Source: a bacterium (GTDB lineage: Bacteria > UBA8248). Taken from it: a DNA stretch of 6,130 nt. A model generated the notes under the pieces. That model saw only the letters and a list, made by a program, of their open reading frames with translations. It did no database searches and was not told the DNA's origin. The stretch lies in assembly GCA_027622355.1 (NCBI GenBank), contig JAQBZT010000183.1, forward strand, positions 1 to 6,130, in the 5' to 3' direction. Shown one piece after another: positions 5,479-6,130 of the stretch. Position numbers and translations under genes: made by a program. Positions within the stretch are counted from its first letter, which is position 1, and every line of letters starts with the position of its first letter.

Positions 5479-6018
5479 CTACCTCCGCACGAGGGGCGCT
5501 TTCCGGATGGCGGGATCGTATGCTTGCTGCAAATCGGGGTACACTTGGAAAGTGGCGTCCAGGGCGGCCTTGTAGTGCGGGTGCTTGGAGTGCTTCGCGT
5601 ACAGGTATACCGCCATGTCCTGGAGCGAATTAAACGAGAGATCAGAGGTTTTCTTGATGAATTCCATGCCGCCAATTGAAGAGATGGCGATCTCGTGGCC
5701 GATCGCCTTTCCGGCCGTCTGGCCGAGAATACCGCCCACGAACGGAATCTGCTTGAGCACTTCCCGGCCGACCATCGCGCCCGCCACCGATCCCACTGCC
5801 GCGCCCGCCTTGACGCTGATGGCCTTGTCCACCCATTTGGCGAGAACGCCATCCGAGGTGTAGGGACTCATAAATTTTCCCCCATTCCCCTGGATGGGGG
5901 CAGGGGCCTGAACCATATTGGGCGCAGGCAGTTTCCCGAAGCCGGCGCCGCAGCCATAGGTGAAAAGCAAAACGAACAATGCCAAACCCGCCATGACGAT
6001 CTTATTCGTGCGATACAT
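5479..6018 (-). CDS. Small glycine-zipper lipoprotein
   Basis: A 179-residue lipoprotein. The signal is MYRTNK, a hydrophobic stretch and Cys23 in 'LFTYGC'; the Tyr at -2 is unusual but tolerable. After a Pro-rich linker, residues 71-113 form a glycine-zipper segment ('AGAAVGSVAGAMVG' then 'VGGILGQTAGKAIGHEIA'), the kind of small-residue spacing that packs helices into membranes or oligomers. The C-terminal part (about 120-165) is predicted helical with 'LSFNSLQDMAVYLYAKHSKHPHYKAALDAT', and ends in a basic tail. GGAGGG at 6025-6030 lies 6 bases before the ATG. It is the first gene of a two-gene operon with the COG3014-like gene, 30 bases before that gene's ATG at 5448. No specific family name is recognised; it may be an obligate partner of the COG3014-like protein. 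Confidence 0.85.
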   Translation of the reverse strand: MYRTNKIVMAGLALFVLLFTYGCGAGFGKLPAPNMVQAPAPIQGNGGKFMSPYTSDGVLAKWVDKAISVKAGAAVGSVAGAMVGREVLKQIPFVGGILGQTAGKAIGHEIAISSIGGMEFIKKTSDLSFNSLQDMAVYLYAKHSKHPHYKAALDATFQVYPDLQQAYDPAIRKAPLVRR

Positions 6019-6130
6019 TATCCACCCTCCCTCTCCGTAGCCCCGAAACCCGGAGAAAACAAAAGGGGACCTCTAAAAACCGCCTGATTTCCCCCCGATT
6101 TTATGTCGTAGCCGCATTCTAGCCATAATC
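6019..6130 (-). promoter_or_regulatory. Leader and possible promoter of the two-gene minus operon
   Basis: Two -10-like hexamers occur on the minus strand: TAGAAT (6116-6121), whose -35 would fall outside the window, and TAAAAT (6098-6103), with only a 3-of-6 match (ATGGCT, 6121-6126) at 17 bases. Neither is compelling. No gene is visible here, and the upstream neighbour is outside the window. Confidence 0.25.
6032..6056 (-). repeat. Inverted repeat in the leader next to the ribosome binding site
   Basis: TCTCCG (6032-6037) and CGGAGA (6051-6056) are perfect 6-base arms separated by 13 bases. In the minus-strand transcript they form a hairpin ending one base before the GGAGGG (6025-6030) of the glycine-zipper gene. 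It could tune translation or merely be chance in a purine-rich leader. Confidence 0.3.

Noticed and set aside
4199..5575. Long plus-strand open frame (about 458 codons) opposite the COG3014-like gene
   Set aside because: The minus-strand protein has clear family motifs; the plus-strand translation shows none and spans the gene boundary.

Overview
The window reads as chromosomal DNA of a Gram-negative (diderm) bacterium with high G+C coding sequence. Six of the seven genes carry or can be restored to a lipoprotein signal with a lipobox cysteine. None of those I can read has Asp at position +2, so outer-membrane sorting is expected. The LpoB and YcfL family members point to a proteobacterial or proteobacteria-like lineage. 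No 16S, tRNA or housekeeping gene is present to place it further, and there is no sign of phage, transposon or CRISPR.

Layout: (1) 1-322, minus strand: the first 107 codons of a lipoprotein with a small beta-rich domain resembling the FlgT C-terminal type; its end lies outside the window. (2) 323-701: a divergent control region holding a candidate promoter for each side, a 49-base element that can fold as a three-way junction, a GGGACA-N3-TGTCCC inverted repeat with a third half-site, and a 12-base palindrome. (3) 702-4158, plus strand: a four-gene operon with an LpoB-family lipoprotein (activator of penicillin-binding proteins), a YcfL/DUF1425 lipoprotein, an unrecognised 362-residue lipoprotein, and a lytic transglycosylase with an SLT domain and one LysM. 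(4) 4169-6018, minus strand, converging on the operon with only 10 bases between stop codons: a glycine-zipper lipoprotein followed by a TPR-bearing COG3014-like lipoprotein.

The shared theme is peptidoglycan and the outer membrane. A synthase activator and a peptidoglycan-cleaving enzyme are co-transcribed with two accessory lipoproteins. The COG3014-like and glycine-zipper pair, transcribed towards them, may form a related envelope assembly. The joint function is inference; the family assignments of LpoB, the transglycosylase, YcfL and COG3014 are well supported by sequence.

The most striking oddity is in the COG3014-like gene. Its ribosome binding site and start codon are in a different frame from its signal peptide and body. 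A single extra T in a T6 run (positions 5418-5423, minus strand) restores a perfect 30-residue lipoprotein signal. This is either a sequence error, a real mutation, or a slippage switch between membrane-anchored and unanchored forms.
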